DNA of 39,664 nt from positions 1 through 39,664 of the forward strand of contig NZ_JAAKZV010000050.1 in the NCBI RefSeq assembly GCF_011044975.1. The letters run 5' to 3'. This DNA is from Streptomyces coryli. GTDB taxonomy: Bacteria > Actinomycetota > Actinomycetes > Streptomycetales > Streptomycetaceae. The position numbers were made by a program, and so were the translations under genes. The notes under the pieces are model-generated. The model worked only from the letters and a program-made list of their open reading frames with translations, did no database searches and was not told the DNA's origin. How positions within the stretch are numbered: position 1 is the first letter of the stretch; every line of letters begins with the position of its first letter. Shown here piece after piece: positions 17,486-26,828 of this stretch.

Positions 17486-18379
17486 ATGCGTATCGCAGTC
17501 ACCGGCTCGACCGGACTCGTCGGCACCGCGTTCGTCCGCTCCCTGCTCGCGGACGGCCACGAGGTGGTCAGGCTCGTCCGCCGGGAGCCGGCCGGCGACG
17601 GCGAGGTGCGCTGGGACCCCAAGCGGCAGTACGTGGACACGGCGGGCCTCGCGGGCTGCGACGCGGTGGTGCACATGGCGGGCGCGGGCGTCGGCGACCA
17701 CCGCTGGACCGAGGCCTACAAGCGTGAGATCCGGGACAGCCGGGTGCTGGGCACGGCGGCCATCGCCGAGGCCATCGCGACGCTCGACGTGCCGCCGAAG
17801 GTCTTCGTCTCGGGCAGCGCGGTCGGCTATTACGGCGACACGGGCGACCGCCGGGTGGACGAATCGACACCCCCGGGCGAGGGCTTCCTGTCGGACGTAT
17901 GCCAGGAGTGGGAGGCCGCGGCGGAGCCGGCGGCCGAGGCGGGCGTCCGCACGCTCCTGGCCCGCACGGGTCTGGTGGTCTCGCGGCACGGCGGCGCGTG
18001 GGGCCGGCTCTTCCCGCTCTTCAAGCTGGGGTTGGGCGGCCGCCTGGGCAAGGGCAACCAGTACTGGTCCTTCATCGCCCTGCACGACCACATCGCGGCC
18101 CTCCGGCACCTGATCGACACGGACTGGCTCACGGGCCCGGTCAACCTGACCGCCCCGGAGCCGGTCACGAACCGCGAGGCCACGGCGGCGATGGGCCGCG
18201 TCCTGCACCGCCCGACCCTCCTCACGGTCCCGACCCCGGCCCTGCGCATCGCCCTCGGCGACTTCGCCGAAGACGTCCTGGGCAGCCAACGCGTCATCCC
18301 CCGCCGCCTCCTGGACTCGGGCTTCTCCTTCGCCTTCCCGGGCATCGACGACGCCATCAAGGCAGCGCTGCGCGACTGA
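17486..18379 (+). CDS. TIGR01777 family (YfcH-like) NAD-dependent epimerase
   Basis: 297 residues. It opens with MRIAVTGSTGLVGTAFVRSL, an extended-SDR Rossmann motif, and contains GAGVGDHRW, YKREIRDSRVLGT, SGSAVGYYGDTGD and a C-terminal DUF1731 segment (QRVIPRRLLDSGFSFAFP). The family is widespread and its reaction is unknown. In Streptomyces I recall it upstream of lipB, as here. Confidence 0.93.
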   Translation: MRIAVTGSTGLVGTAFVRSLLADGHEVVRLVRREPAGDGEVRWDPKRQYVDTAGLAGCDAVVHMAGAGVGDHRWTEAYKREIRDSRVLGTAAIAEAIATLDVPPKVFVSGSAVGYYGDTGDRRVDESTPPGEGFLSDVCQEWEAAAEPAAEAGVRTLLARTGLVVSRHGGAWGRLFPLFKLGLGGRLGKGNQYWSFIALHDHIAALRHLIDTDWLTGPVNLTAPEPVTNREATAAMGRVLHRPTLLTVPTPALRIALGDFAEDVLGSQRVIPRRLLDSGFSFAFPGIDDAIKAALRD

Positions 18380-18731
18380 GCGGGGACCGCACCCGGGTAC
18401 GCAACGAGGGCGCGGGGCGGGGCGCGCCCGCAGCACGGGGATGGGCAGCACGCGCAGCCAAATATGTCGGTGCCGCGTGAGGACGTGCCCCCGCCACGCG
18501 CCCGGCCCCCGAGGCGAACGCCCCTCGGCACCGCAGCCCCACAGCCCGCCGCCAGGCGACTACGCGCCCGCCATGCCCCCGTGCCCAAGCCATGCGCGCT
18601 GCGAAGCGGACGAAATTCCGCCTAGCGTGCCCAAGTGCCGGGTAGCCGACCGCCCCACCGGGCATGAAACAGGCGCCCTGGCGCGCAAGGGGCCGCACGG
18701 CCTATATCCGCACACCCCCCGGGAGGGCACC
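18380..18731. other. 352-bp gene-free stretch
   Basis: The reading frame of the downstream oxidoreductase stays open here from 18441, but its translation (Pro/Arg/Cys-rich, no fold-like pattern) does not look like protein. A small inverted repeat CCGAGG/CCTCGG occurs near 18510. TAGCGT at 18623 could be a weak -10. I see no RNA gene or repeat array. It may be a long leader. Confidence 0.5.
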
Positions 18732-20066
18732 GTGCTGAGCTTCGCACCCCGCACCCACCACGACGACAGCACGGACGTGGTGATCGTCGGCGCGGGCCTC
18801 GCCGGACTCGCGGCAGCACAGCACCTGACCCGCGCGGGCCTCTCCGTCATCGTCCTGGAGGCCGCCGACCGCCCCGGCGGCCGGATGGCCACCGACACCG
18901 TCGACGGCTTTCGCCTCGACCACACCCCGCACCTGCTGAACGCCTCGTATCCCGAACTCCGCCGCACCCCCGGCCTGCACGACCTGCCGCTGCGCCCGTT
19001 CACGGCCGGCCTCGTCGTCGCCGACCAGCCGGACCGCCCCGCCACCCGCCACCACATCGGCCGCCACCGGAGCACAGGGGGCGCACTCACCACCGCACGC
19101 GCCCTCGCCGCCGCGGCCCGCGGCCCGCTCACCGGCGCCCCGCTGTCCGGCGCGCTGGAGGAGGCCCGCCTCACCACCGCGCTCTCCCGGCTGGCCACGG
19201 CCTCGCCGCAGCGCCTGCTGTCCCGCCCGGAACGCGCGGCGGCCGAGTCGGCCGGCGCCGGCCTGCTCCGCCCGCTCCTCGCCGCACTGCTCAGCGACCC
19301 CGGCCTCATCACGTCGAGCCGTGTCGCGGACCTCGCGCTGCGCTCGTTCGCCCGCGGACACGTCTGCCTCCCGGAGGGCGGCGCCGGCACCGTCCCCGAC
19401 CGGCTCGCGGCGGTGCTGCCGCGCGGCGTGCTCCGTACCGGAAAGCGGGCGGTCTCCGTGGACACGACGGCGGTACGGACCGCCGACGGCGAGGCGCTGC
19501 CCTGCCGCTCGGTGCTGGTCGCCACCGGCGCCCGCGCGGCGTCCGACCTGCTGCCCGGCCTGCGGCTGCCGGACTTCCACCCGGTGACGGTGCTGCATCA
19601 CACCGCCCCCGAGCCGCCGCTGCGGGAGCCCGCGCTGGTGCTGGCGGCCGAGGGCTCGGACGGGCCGGTGGCGCACACGGCGGTGGCCAGCGAGACGGAC
19701 CCGGCGCGGTCGGCGTCCGGGCGGCCGCTGATCACCTCGACGATCCTGGGCGCGGCGGCGTACGAGCCGGTCACCGTCCTGGACAAGACGTCGCGCGCCC
19801 AGCTGGGCCGCCTGTACGGCACTCCCGCGGAGGACTGGGAGCTGCTGGCCGCCCACCACGACCCGGAGGCGGTCCCGGCCATGCCTCCGCCGCACGACCT
19901 GCACCGCCCGGTCCGCCTGGTGTGCGGCCTGTACGTCTGCGGCGACCACCGCGATACGAGCACCCCGCAGGGGGCGCTCCACTCGGGGAGGCGGGCGGCC
20001 ACCGCCCTGCTGAACGACTTCGGCTGCCGCCCGGCCCCGCTCCCCGACCTGCGCCAGGCGGCGTAA
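18732..20066 (+). CDS. FAD-dependent NAD(P)/amine-oxidase-like oxidoreductase
   Basis: 444 residues from the GTG at 18732, with GGGAGG 5 nt upstream. VVIVGAGLAGLAAAQHLTRA followed by VIVLEAADRPGGRMAT is the dinucleotide-binding fold with the GG motif of the phytoene desaturase/monoamine oxidase family. The C-terminal VCGLYVCGDHRDTSTPQGAL segment is the usual second FAD contact. The substrate is unknown; relatives act on isoprenoids, amines or protoporphyrinogen. It ends 15 bp from the convergent TPR regulator. Confidence 0.9.
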   Translation: MLSFAPRTHHDDSTDVVIVGAGLAGLAAAQHLTRAGLSVIVLEAADRPGGRMATDTVDGFRLDHTPHLLNASYPELRRTPGLHDLPLRPFTAGLVVADQPDRPATRHHIGRHRSTGGALTTARALAAAARGPLTGAPLSGALEEARLTTALSRLATASPQRLLSRPERAAAESAGAGLLRPLLAALLSDPGLITSSRVADLALRSFARGHVCLPEGGAGTVPDRLAAVLPRGVLRTGKRAVSVDTTAVRTADGEALPCRSVLVATGARAASDLLPGLRLPDFHPVTVLHHTAPEPPLREPALVLAAEGSDGPVAHTAVASETDPARSASGRPLITSTILGAAAYEPVTVLDKTSRAQLGRLYGTPAEDWELLAAHHDPEAVPAMPPPHDLHRPVRLVCGLYVCGDHRDTSTPQGALHSGRRAATALLNDFGCRPAPLPDLRQAA

Positions 20067-20081
20067 AGCGCTGGCGGCGGC

Positions 20082-21575
20082 CTACACGAGCGCCGCCACC
20101 CGCTCCCGATACCCCCGCACCGGCGCCGCGTCCCGATAAGGCTCGAGCCGCCGCTCGAAGTCCTTCACGTACTCCCGCGCCCGCGCGGACCGCATCTCCG
20201 CGGCCTGCTGCGCCGCCTCCGCGCCGAGCACACACGCCTGCTCCAGCTCGCCGAGCCCCAGCCGCGCCGACGCCAGCACCACCCGGCAGAACAGCCGGCT
20301 GCGCGCATACCCCTGCCCCCGCAGCTGCAGCGACCGCTCGGCATGCTGCGCCGCGGCCCGGTACTGCTGCAGGTCCCGGTGGCAGTGCCCGAACTCGTCG
20401 GCCAGCTGCGCCTCGTCGAAGAACCGCGCCCAGTGCGGCACTTCGTCCCCGGGCCGCGCCGTCTCCAGGGCGCGCTCCGCCCGCGCCAGCGAGGACGTGG
20501 AGGCGCGCACCTCACCGAGCACGCCGTGCCCGCGCGCCTCCGCCGCGTGCAGCAGCGCCTGCACCGTCGCCGGCACATTGCTGCCCGCGCCCTGCTGCGC
20601 CACCCGCGCCAGCTGCACCGCTTCCCTGCCGTGCCCGAGATAGACCGCCTGCCGGCTCATGGTGACCAGGACATACGCCCCGTACCCCCGGTCGCCGGCC
20701 GCCTGCGCCAGCCGCAGCGCCTGCACGAAGTACCGCTGGGCGAGACCGTGCGCCCCGATGTCGTACGAGGTCCAGCCCGCCAGCCGGGTCAGATCCGCGG
20801 CCGCCGCGAACAGCCGCCGCCCGGTCACCTCGCTGTACGTGCCCCGCAGCATCGGCTCGACCTCGTGCTCGAGATACCGCACCAGCGCCTGCCGGGCGTG
20901 CCCGCCGCCGTACGCGTGGTCCAGGGCGCGGAAGAGCTCCGCGACCGAGCGCAGCGCGGCGATGTCGCCCTGCGTGACCCGCTGCCCTGGCAGCCGGTCC
21001 ACCGACTCGCCGCCGGAACGCCCCGCCACGGCCGGCCGCGGGCCGCGGGCCTGCGACGGGACCCGTACCGGCTTGACGGCATTGGCGGCGGCCTTGGCCG
21101 CACCGTCGACGCCCTGTTCTCCGCGGGCCACCCGCTCGTCGGGGCGGCCGATGAGCCAGTCCCGGCTCGGCACGACCAGACCCGCCGGGGTGAAGGCGAT
21201 CTTGCGCAGCTCGGCCTGGCTGCCGGTGTCCTTGCGCCACAGCCCGCTGACGATGTCCACCGCCTCCGCCGGGGAGGCCGCGAATTCCAGGCCCGCGTAC
21301 ACCGGCGCGCACGCGTCGAGGCCGAGGTCCTGGGCGGACAGCCGGCGGCCGAGCCGGCGGGTGAACACCTCGGCGATCAGCGCCGGCGTGGTGCCGCGCG
21401 GCTGCTGCCCGCGCAGCCAGCGGGTGACCGAGGTCTTGTCATATCTGAGATCGAGGCCATGCTCGATACCGAGCTGGTCGACTCTGCGGGCGAGCCCGGC
21501 ATTGGAGAACCCGGCTTCCGCGATGAGCGCGGCTAGCTGACGGTTCGGGGTGCGCTGTGCGGGTCGGTCGGTCAC
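20082..21575 (-). CDS. NsdA-like regulator with HTH and TPR repeats (second copy)
   Basis: 497 residues from the GTG at 21575, which has AGGAGA eight bases upstream; the ATG at 21659 adds a segment with no protein-like pattern. The N-terminal region (LAALIAEAGFSNAGLARRVD, then LRYDKTSVTRWLRGQQPRG) closely parallels the 11124-12422 protein, as does HGLAQRYFVQALRLAQAAGD in the repeats. A low-complexity linker at about 155-195 separates the HTH part from the TPR part. The gene is divergent from lipB. Probably a developmental or metabolic regulator; not characterised from sequence alone. Confidence 0.87.
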   Translation of the reverse strand: MTDRPAQRTPNRQLAALIAEAGFSNAGLARRVDQLGIEHGLDLRYDKTSVTRWLRGQQPRGTTPALIAEVFTRRLGRRLSAQDLGLDACAPVYAGLEFAASPAEAVDIVSGLWRKDTGSQAELRKIAFTPAGLVVPSRDWLIGRPDERVARGEQGVDGAAKAAANAVKPVRVPSQARGPRPAVAGRSGGESVDRLPGQRVTQGDIAALRSVAELFRALDHAYGGGHARQALVRYLEHEVEPMLRGTYSEVTGRRLFAAAADLTRLAGWTSYDIGAHGLAQRYFVQALRLAQAAGDRGYGAYVLVTMSRQAVYLGHGREAVQLARVAQQGAGSNVPATVQALLHAAEARGHGVLGEVRASTSSLARAERALETARPGDEVPHWARFFDEAQLADEFGHCHRDLQQYRAAAQHAERSLQLRGQGYARSRLFCRVVLASARLGLGELEQACVLGAEAAQQAAEMRSARAREYVKDFERRLEPYRDAAPVRGYRERVAALV

Positions 21576-21732
21576 CTGGAGGGTCTCCTGCCTGCGCCTG
21601 GGAGGACGCGACGGAATGTAGCGACCAGATCCGCCCTGATCGCCACCTTCGTCCGGCATTCATCCGATCGTGTGAGGAGCGGTCGTAAAGCTGCCGCCCG
21701 ACCTCGGTGGGTAGGTCCCGTACGCCCGGCCG

Positions 21733-21738
21733 TACAGT
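21733..21738 (+). promoter_or_regulatory. Candidate -10 box for lipB
   Basis: TACAGT lies about 37 bp before the lipB GTG. No convincing -35 is visible at the expected spacing, so this is tentative. Confidence 0.3.
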
Positions 21739-21774
21739 GGCTAAGGACGCGACACTGAGCTAATGGGAGAAGAC

Positions 21775-22554
21775 GTGGGCGAGCTGCGCTTCGTTCATCT
21801 GGGGTTCGGCGAGGACGCGGTCGAGTACCAGGCGGCCTGGCAGGAGCAGCGGCAGGTGCACTCGGCCCGGTTCGCCGACGAGATCCCCGACACCTGCCTG
21901 CTCCTCGAGCACCCCCCGGTCTATACGGCCGGCCGGCGCACCGCGGAGAACGAGCGGCCGCTCGACGGCACCCCGGTGGTGGACGTCGACCGCGGCGGCA
22001 AGATCACCTGGCACGGCCCTGGCCAGCTCGTCGGCTATCCGATCCTCAAGCTCCCGCGCCCGGTCGACGTGGTCGCGCACGTGCGCCGCCTCGAGGAGGC
22101 GCTGATCCGTACGGCCACGGAATTCGGCGTCGAGACCACCCGGATCGAGGGCCGCAGCGGCGTGTGGGTGCTGGGCGACCCGGTCGAGCAGAAGCTCGGC
22201 GGGCTGTCCCTGGACCTCGATCCGCGCATGCAGGACGACGACGAGTACGACCCGCGCCTCGCCGGTCCCGAGTACGCGCCGTCCAACGCCGGCCAGCGCC
22301 GCGAGGACCGCAAGCTCGCCGCGATCGGCATCCGCGTCGCCAAGGGCGTGACCATGCACGGCTTCGCGATCAACGTGAATCCGGACAACACCTGGTTCGA
22401 CCGCATCGTGCCGTGCGGCATCCGCGACGCGGGCGTGACCTCTTTGTCGAACGAGCTGGGAAGAGAAGTGCCGGTCGCCGAGGTTCTCCCTGTCGTGGAG
22501 AAGCACCTGCGCGCGGTCCTCGAGAACGCCAGCCCGCTCCCCCGGGCCGTGTGA
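21775..22554 (+). CDS. lipB: Lipoyl(octanoyl) transferase
   Basis: 259 residues. LipB moves octanoate from acyl carrier protein to the lipoyl domains of 2-oxoacid dehydrogenase E2 subunits and GcvH. The family signature [12 protein letters not shown] spans residues 73-84, and the catalytic pair is present: Lys180 in [10 protein letters not shown] and Cys214 in VPCGI. The GTG at 21775 is chosen because GGGAG lies 5-6 nt upstream; the ATG at 21763 would contain that site within the coding region. A segment at about 137-178 ([20 protein letters not shown]) is longer than in E. coli LipB, which I believe is usual in actinomycetes. lipA follows after 115 bp with its own candidate promoter. Confidence 0.97.
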   Translation: MGELRFVHLGFGEDAVEYQAAWQEQRQVHSARFADEIPDTCLLLEHPPVYTAGRRTAENERPLDGTPVVDVDRGGKITWHGPGQLVGYPILKLPRPVDVVAHVRRLEEALIRTATEFGVETTRIEGRSGVWVLGDPVEQKLGGLSLDLDPRMQDDDEYDPRLAGPEYAPSNAGQRREDRKLAAIGIRVAKGVTMHGFAINVNPDNTWFDRIVPCGIRDAGVTSLSNELGREVPVAEVLPVVEKHLRAVLENASPLPRAV

Positions 22555-22575
22555 ACTCGTAACCCCATGCAACGG

Positions 22576-22603
22576 TCGACCCGCATAACCGAAGGCGTAC
22601 GCT
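22576..22603 (+). promoter_or_regulatory. Candidate promoter for lipA
   Basis: TCGACC (22576-22581), 16 bp, then TACGCT (22598-22603), about 66 bp before the GTG. It suggests lipA can be expressed apart from lipB. Confidence 0.4.
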
Positions 22604-22669
22604 GGTGAGCGGCGCGAAATCGAAGATGCTGACTTACCGCAGCCCAGCACAGAACTGAGGAGCCCGGAC

Positions 22670-23608
22670 GTGTCCGCTGTCGCACCCGACGGTCGCAAGA
22701 TGCTCCGCCTGGAGGTCCGGAACAGCCAGACCCCCATTGAGCGCAAGCCCGAGTGGATCAAGACCCGGGCGAAAATGGGTCCCGAGTACAACGCCCTGCA
22801 GAAGCTGGTGAAGAGCGAGGGGCTGCACACGGTCTGCCAGGAGGCGGGCTGTCCCAACATCTTCGAATGCTGGGAGGACCGCGAGGCCACCTTCCTGATC
22901 GGCGGCGAGCAGTGCACCCGGCGCTGCGACTTCTGCCAGATCGACACCGGCAAGCCGGCCGAGCTTGACCGCGACGAGCCGCGCCGGGTGGCCGAGTCCG
23001 TCCAGCAGATGGAGCTGCGCTACGCCACCATCACCGGCGTCGCCCGCGACGACCTCGAGGACGGCGGCGCCTGGCTGTACGCGGAGACGGTCCGCCAGAT
23101 CCACGCCGCGATGCCGGACACCGGCGTCGAGCTGCTGATCCCCGACTTCAACGCCGTCCCCGAGCAGCTGGCCGAGGTCTTCTCCTCCCGGCCCGAGGTG
23201 CTCGCGCACAACGTCGAGACGGTCCCGCGCATCTTCAAGCGCATCCGCCCGGCCTTCCGCTACGAGCGCTCGCTGGAGGTCATCACCCGCGCCCGCGAGG
23301 CCGGGCTGGTGACGAAGTCGAACCTCATCCTCGGCATGGGCGAGGAGCGCGAAGAGGTCAGCCAGGCGCTGAAGGACCTGCACGAGGCGGGCTGCGAGCT
23401 GATCACCATCACCCAGTACCTGCGGCCGACGCCGCGGCACCACCCGGTGGAGCGCTGGGTGAAGCCGGAGGAGTTCGTGGAGCTGCAGCAGGAGGCCGAG
23501 GAGATCGGCTTCTCCGGCGTGATGTCCGGGCCGCTGGTCCGGTCCTCGTACCGCGCGGGCCGGCTGTACAAGCAGGCCATGGAGCGCCGGGGCGCGGCCG
23601 CCGCGTAA
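22670..23608 (+). CDS. lipA: Lipoyl synthase (radical SAM)
   Basis: 312 residues. LipA inserts two sulfurs into protein-bound octanoyl groups. Both iron-sulfur sites are present: the auxiliary cluster Cys56, Cys61 and Cys67 ([12 protein letters not shown]) and the radical-SAM cluster Cys82, Cys86 and Cys89 (CTRRCDFC). The C-terminal SSYRAG motif with the Ser ligand of the auxiliary cluster reads [13 protein letters not shown]. The GTG start has GAGGAG 7 nt upstream. It lies directly after lipB, and the pair serves AceE/E2 and other lipoate enzymes. Confidence 0.98.
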   Translation: MSAVAPDGRKMLRLEVRNSQTPIERKPEWIKTRAKMGPEYNALQKLVKSEGLHTVCQEAGCPNIFECWEDREATFLIGGEQCTRRCDFCQIDTGKPAELDRDEPRRVAESVQQMELRYATITGVARDDLEDGGAWLYAETVRQIHAAMPDTGVELLIPDFNAVPEQLAEVFSSRPEVLAHNVETVPRIFKRIRPAFRYERSLEVITRAREAGLVTKSNLILGMGEEREEVSQALKDLHEAGCELITITQYLRPTPRHHPVERWVKPEEFVELQQEAEEIGFSGVMSGPLVRSSYRAGRLYKQAMERRGAAAA

Positions 23609-23647
23609 CCGCCGCACTCTCACGGGAGGGCCGGGCTTTCATCGGGT

Positions 23648-23676
23648 TTGACCCCTTGGTCACGCACTGGTAACAC
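23648..23676 (+). promoter_or_regulatory. Promoter for the 55-residue protein gene
   Basis: TTGACC (23648-23653), 17 bp, then TAACAC (23671-23676). Start of transcription would be about 57 bp before the ATG at 23740. Confidence 0.5.
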
Positions 23677-23739
23677 CGGTGGGTGAGTATGGAGCCCGGC
23701 CCACTCATCATCTCCTTCACAACTACAGGGGGGCACGTC

Positions 23740-23907
23740 ATGGACACGCTGCGCAGGATCGAGCGGGTGCTGCTGGGCGACGGCCAGCGGACCGCGCGGC
23801 GCAATGCCTGGAATGCGGTACTCGAGGACCGCCGGCGGGCCAAGGACCGGCGGGAGACCGAGGTCGTGATGAGGGCCACCGCGACCCGAGGCGCTCAGCC
23901 CACGTAA
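23740..23907 (+). CDS. Small conserved-type charged protein of unknown function
   Basis: 55 residues, MDTLRRIERVLLGDGQRTAR followed by RNAWNAVLEDRRRAKDR. It is highly basic and helical, with no membrane segment or Cys. The start at 23740 has AGGGGGG upstream; the in-frame ATG at 23683 adds unlikely sequence. I recall a similar short protein at this place, between lipA and the DUF4191 gene, in other Streptomyces, which supports it as real. No function known. Confidence 0.7.
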   Translation: MDTLRRIERVLLGDGQRTARRNAWNAVLEDRRRAKDRRETEVVMRATATRGAQPT

Positions 23908-23910
23908 ACT
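23905..23910 (+). promoter_or_regulatory. -10 box implying a leaderless DUF4191 transcript
   Basis: TAAACT ends 8 nt before the ATG at 23919 and includes the stop codon of the small gene upstream. No Shine-Dalgarno sequence precedes the ATG (TTCGTCTT). A clear -35 is not seen. Confidence 0.4.
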
Positions 23911-23918
23911 TTCGTCTT

Positions 23919-24611
23919 ATGGCGAGCACGGCACCCCCAGAGAACACCGGGCGACTGAAGCAGATCGCTCTCACCTACAAGATGACCAAGAGGGCTGATC
24001 CCAAGGTCGGCCTCGTGGTCGCGGCCGTGGGCATCGTCATTCTCGGCGCCCTCGTCGGCATCGGATTTGCCATTGGGCACCCGATCTACCTGGGCATTCT
24101 TGGTCTGCTGCTGGCCCTGCTGGGCATGGCGATCGTCTTCGGCCGCCGGGCCGAGCGGGCCGCCTTCGGCCAGATGGAGGGCCAGCCCGGCGCCGCGGCG
24201 GCCGTGCTGGACAACATGAAGCGCGGCTGGACCGTCACCCCGGCCGTGGCCATGAACCGCAGCCAGGACGTCGTCCACCGCGCGGTCGGCAAGGCCGGCA
24301 TCGTGCTCGTCGGCGAGGGCAACCCGAACCGGGTGAAGGGCCTGCTGGCGGCCGAGAAGAAGAAGATGTCGCGGATCGTCGCGGATGTCCCGGTCCACGA
24401 TGTCGTGGTCGGCAACGACGAGGGCCAGGTCCCGCTGAAGAAGCTCCGCACCACGCTGGTGAAGCTCCCGCGCTCGCTCTCCGGCCCGCAGGTCACGACG
24501 GTCAACGACCGGCTGAAGGCGCTCGGCGACCTGATGTCGAACATGCCGATCCCGAAGGGCCCGATGCCGAAGGGCATGCGGATGCCCAAGGGTGGCGGCA
24601 AGGCGCGCTGA
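23919..24611 (+). CDS. DUF4191 membrane protein
   Basis: 230 residues. Two membrane helices lie at about 28-72 (KVGLVVAAVGIVILGALVGI and GILGLLLALLGMAIVFG). After a cytoplasmic RRAERAAFGQMEGQPGAAAA segment there is a domain with GKAGIVLVGEG and an Arg/Lys-rich, Pro/Met-rich tail (PIPKGPMPKGMRMPKG). This is the actinobacterial DUF4191 pattern, a conserved family of unknown function next to lipA and glnA. It ends at a strong terminator shared with the convergent RDD gene. Confidence 0.93.
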   Translation: MASTAPPENTGRLKQIALTYKMTKRADPKVGLVVAAVGIVILGALVGIGFAIGHPIYLGILGLLLALLGMAIVFGRRAERAAFGQMEGQPGAAAAVLDNMKRGWTVTPAVAMNRSQDVVHRAVGKAGIVLVGEGNPNRVKGLLAAEKKKMSRIVADVPVHDVVVGNDEGQVPLKKLRTTLVKLPRSLSGPQVTTVNDRLKALGDLMSNMPIPKGPMPKGMRMPKGGGKAR

Positions 24612-24620
24612 ATCTCTTAC

Positions 24621-24665
24621 GACGTGAATGGGCCCCGGTGCAGTGCACCAGGGCCCATTCACGTC
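24621..24665. terminator. Strong bidirectional hairpin terminator
   Basis: GACGTGAATGGGCCC (24621-24635) pairs perfectly with GGGCCCATTCACGTC (24651-24665), and GGTGCA/TGCACC extend the stem inside. It lies between the convergent DUF4191 and RDD genes. Confidence 0.9.
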
Positions 24666-24684
24666 TGTCGGAGCGCTCCAGGAC

Positions 24685-25152
24685 TCAGAGGCGTACGACC
24701 ACGGACCGGGCCACGCGGTCGTGCAGGCCGCGCGTATCGCGGTCCCAGACCACGGCCGGGATGACCAGGCACAGGAGCACCGTGCGGGCCAGCACCCGTA
24801 CGAACGGGACCCGGCCGCCGTCGATCGACTCCACCCGGATCCGCAGGGCGGCCTTGCCGGGCGTCAGCCCGACCGTGCCGACGGTCAGCGCCGTCATCAC
24901 GAAGAAGATCCCCAGCGTCCAGTTCCCCGCCGTGGTGCTTTCGCCACGGGCGAACAGGCCGTATGCGATCAGCAGGCACATCAGCCAGTCGATGAAGAGC
25001 GCGCCGATGCGCCTCCCCACCGAGGCGACCGAGCCCCGCCCTTCCTTGGGAAGCCCCAGCTGCTCGCCGCGGTATCCGAAGTCCACGCCCATGCTCTCGG
25101 CCGCTGCACGCGGCCCGGAGAGCCATGACCCGGCTGCCTGACGTCCATCCAT
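24685..25152 (-). CDS. RDD family membrane protein
   Basis: 155 residues from the ATG at 25152 ([20 protein letters not shown]); a GTG at 25161 is also in frame. Three hydrophobic segments follow the Arg-Asp-Asp-type opening [20 protein letters not shown]: about 55-75, 82-100 and 120-138. [11 protein letters not shown] is the conserved RDD loop. Function unknown; RDD proteins sit near glnA in many actinomycetes. It is divergent from glnA. Confidence 0.93.
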   Translation of the reverse strand: MDGRQAAGSWLSGPRAAAESMGVDFGYRGEQLGLPKEGRGSVASVGRRIGALFIDWLMCLLIAYGLFARGESTTAGNWTLGIFFVMTALTVGTVGLTPGKAALRIRVESIDGGRVPFVRVLARTVLLCLVIPAVVWDRDTRGLHDRVARSVVVRL

Positions 25153-25225
25153 TTCGCCCACGCGTCCAAAGGTACTGCGACACCCCGCGAAGAGCGGCGG
25201 GCGGGGGCGGGCACCGGAGATCTGG

Positions 25226-25263
25226 TTAACATCGCCGAAACAAATGGGTCACGCTCGAGAAAT
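25226..25263 (+). promoter_or_regulatory. GlnR binding site upstream of glnA
   Basis: Four half-boxes with exact 6-bp spacing: TTAAC (25226-25230), GAAAC (25237-25241), GTCAC (25248-25252), GAAAT (25259-25263). This fits the published actinomycete GlnR pattern gTnAC-n6-GaAAC repeated. TAGGGT at 25274-25279 could be the -10. glnA starts 97 bp after the site, consistent with activation under nitrogen limitation. Confidence 0.85.
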
Positions 25264-25359
25264 CCCCCGTGCCTAGGGTCGGGCAGGCATGCCACCGCAC
25301 TGGCTGCCACTGAGCGCCCCGCCACCACCGACGCGCGTGGCGGGACTAGGAGGAGTTTG

Positions 25360-26775
25360 ATGTTCCAGAACGCCGACGAGGCTCGGAAGTTCATCGCGGA
25401 CAACGACGTGAAGTTCGTCGACGTCCGCTTCTGCGACCTGCCGGGCATCATGCAGCACTTCACGGTCCCGGTCGAGACCTTCGACCCGACCGAGCAGCTG
25501 ATGTTCGACGGCTCGTCGATCCGCGGCTTCCAGGCGATCCACGAGTCCGACATGGGGCTGGTAGCGGACCTGTCGACGGCCCGCGTGGACCCGTTCCGCA
25601 AGGACAAGACCCTCAACATCAACTTCTTCATCCACGACCCGATCACCGGCGAGCAGTACAGCCGTGACCCGCGGAACGTGGCCAAGAAGGCCGAGGCGTA
25701 CCTCGCCTCCTCCGGCATCGCCGACACCGCGTACTTCGGCCCGGAGGCCGAGTTCTACGTCTTCGACAGCGCCCGCTTCGAGACCACCGCGAACCGCTCG
25801 TTCTACGAGATCGACTCCGAGGCCGGCGCCTGGAACACCGGCGCCCTCGAGGACGGCGGCAACCGCGGCTACAAGGTCCGCTACAAGGGCGGCTACTTCC
25901 CCGCTCCCCCGGTCGACCACTTCGCCGACCTGCGCGCCGAGATCTCCCTCGAGCTGATCAAGAACGGCCTCCAGGTCGAGCGCCAGCACCACGAGGTGGG
26001 CACGGCCGGCCAGGCCGAGATCAACTACAAGTTCAACACGCTGCTCGCCGCGGCCGACGACCTGATGCTCTTCAAGTACATCGTGAAGAACGTCGCCTGG
26101 CGCAACGGCAAGACCGCGACCTTCATGCCGAAGCCGATCTTCGGCGACAACGGCTCGGGCATGCACGTGCACCAGTCGCTGTGGTCGAACGGCGACCCGC
26201 TGTTCTACGACGAGCAGGGCTACGCGGGCCTCTCGGACACCGCCCGCTACTACATCGGCGGCATCCTGAAGCACGCCCCGTCGCTGCTGGCCTTCACCAA
26301 CCCGACGGTGAACTCGTACCACCGCCTGGTGCCGGGCTTCGAGGCGCCGGTGAACCTGGTGTACTCGCAGCGCAACCGCTCCGCGGCCATGCGTATCCCG
26401 ATCACCGGCTCGAACCCGAAGGCCAAGCGCGTCGAGTTCCGCGCGCCGGACCCGTCCTCGAACCCGTACCTGGCCTTCTCGGCGCTGATGATGGCCGGCC
26501 TCGACGGCATCAAGAACAAGATCGAGCCGGCCGAGCCGATCGACAAGGACCTCTACGAGCTCGCTCCGGAGGAGCACGCCGGGGTCGCGCAGGTCCCGAC
26601 CTCGCTGCCGGCCGTGCTGAGCGCCCTGGAGCAGGACAACGAGTACCTGCAGGCCGGCGGCGTCTTCACGTCCGACCTGATCGAGACGTGGGTCGAGTAC
26701 AAGCGGGAGAACGAGATCGCCCCGCTGCAGCTGCGGCCGCACCCGCACGAGTTCGAGCTGTACTTCGACATCTAA
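25360..26775 (+). CDS. glnA: Glutamine synthetase, type I
   Basis: 471 residues. It makes glutamine from glutamate and ammonia with ATP, as a cytoplasmic dodecamer. Family motifs: [10 protein letters not shown] near 49, the metal- and ATP-site regions [12 protein letters not shown] and [16 protein letters not shown], and NRSAAMRIP. The adenylylation site is present as Tyr399 in [10 protein letters not shown], so GlnE-type control is likely (GSI-beta). ATG 25360 has AGGAGGAG upstream; the TTG at 25357 is in frame but lies between that site and the ATG. A GlnR site precedes the gene, and a 19-bp-stem terminator follows it. Confidence 0.98.
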   Translation: MFQNADEARKFIADNDVKFVDVRFCDLPGIMQHFTVPVETFDPTEQLMFDGSSIRGFQAIHESDMGLVADLSTARVDPFRKDKTLNINFFIHDPITGEQYSRDPRNVAKKAEAYLASSGIADTAYFGPEAEFYVFDSARFETTANRSFYEIDSEAGAWNTGALEDGGNRGYKVRYKGGYFPAPPVDHFADLRAEISLELIKNGLQVERQHHEVGTAGQAEINYKFNTLLAAADDLMLFKYIVKNVAWRNGKTATFMPKPIFGDNGSGMHVHQSLWSNGDPLFYDEQGYAGLSDTARYYIGGILKHAPSLLAFTNPTVNSYHRLVPGFEAPVNLVYSQRNRSAAMRIPITGSNPKAKRVEFRAPDPSSNPYLAFSALMMAGLDGIKNKIEPAEPIDKDLYELAPEEHAGVAQVPTSLPAVLSALEQDNEYLQAGGVFTSDLIETWVEYKRENEIAPLQLRPHPHEFELYFDI

Positions 26776-26785
26776 ACCGCCGATA

Positions 26786-26828
26786 CACGGAAGCCCCCGC
26801 CGAGTACACCTCGGCGGGGGCTTCCGTG
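26786..26828 (+). terminator. glnA terminator
   Basis: A perfect 19-bp stem: the arm starting CACGGAAGCCCCC (26786-26804) pairs with the arm ending GGGGGCTTCCGTG (26810-26828), loop TACAC. It begins 11 nt after the glnA stop. Confidence 0.92.

Noticed and set aside
18441-18731. In-frame N-terminal extension of the FAD oxidoreductase
   Set aside because: The extension is Pro/Arg/Cys-rich without similarity to the family, and the GTG at 18732 has GGGAGG at the right distance and leads straight into the Rossmann motif.
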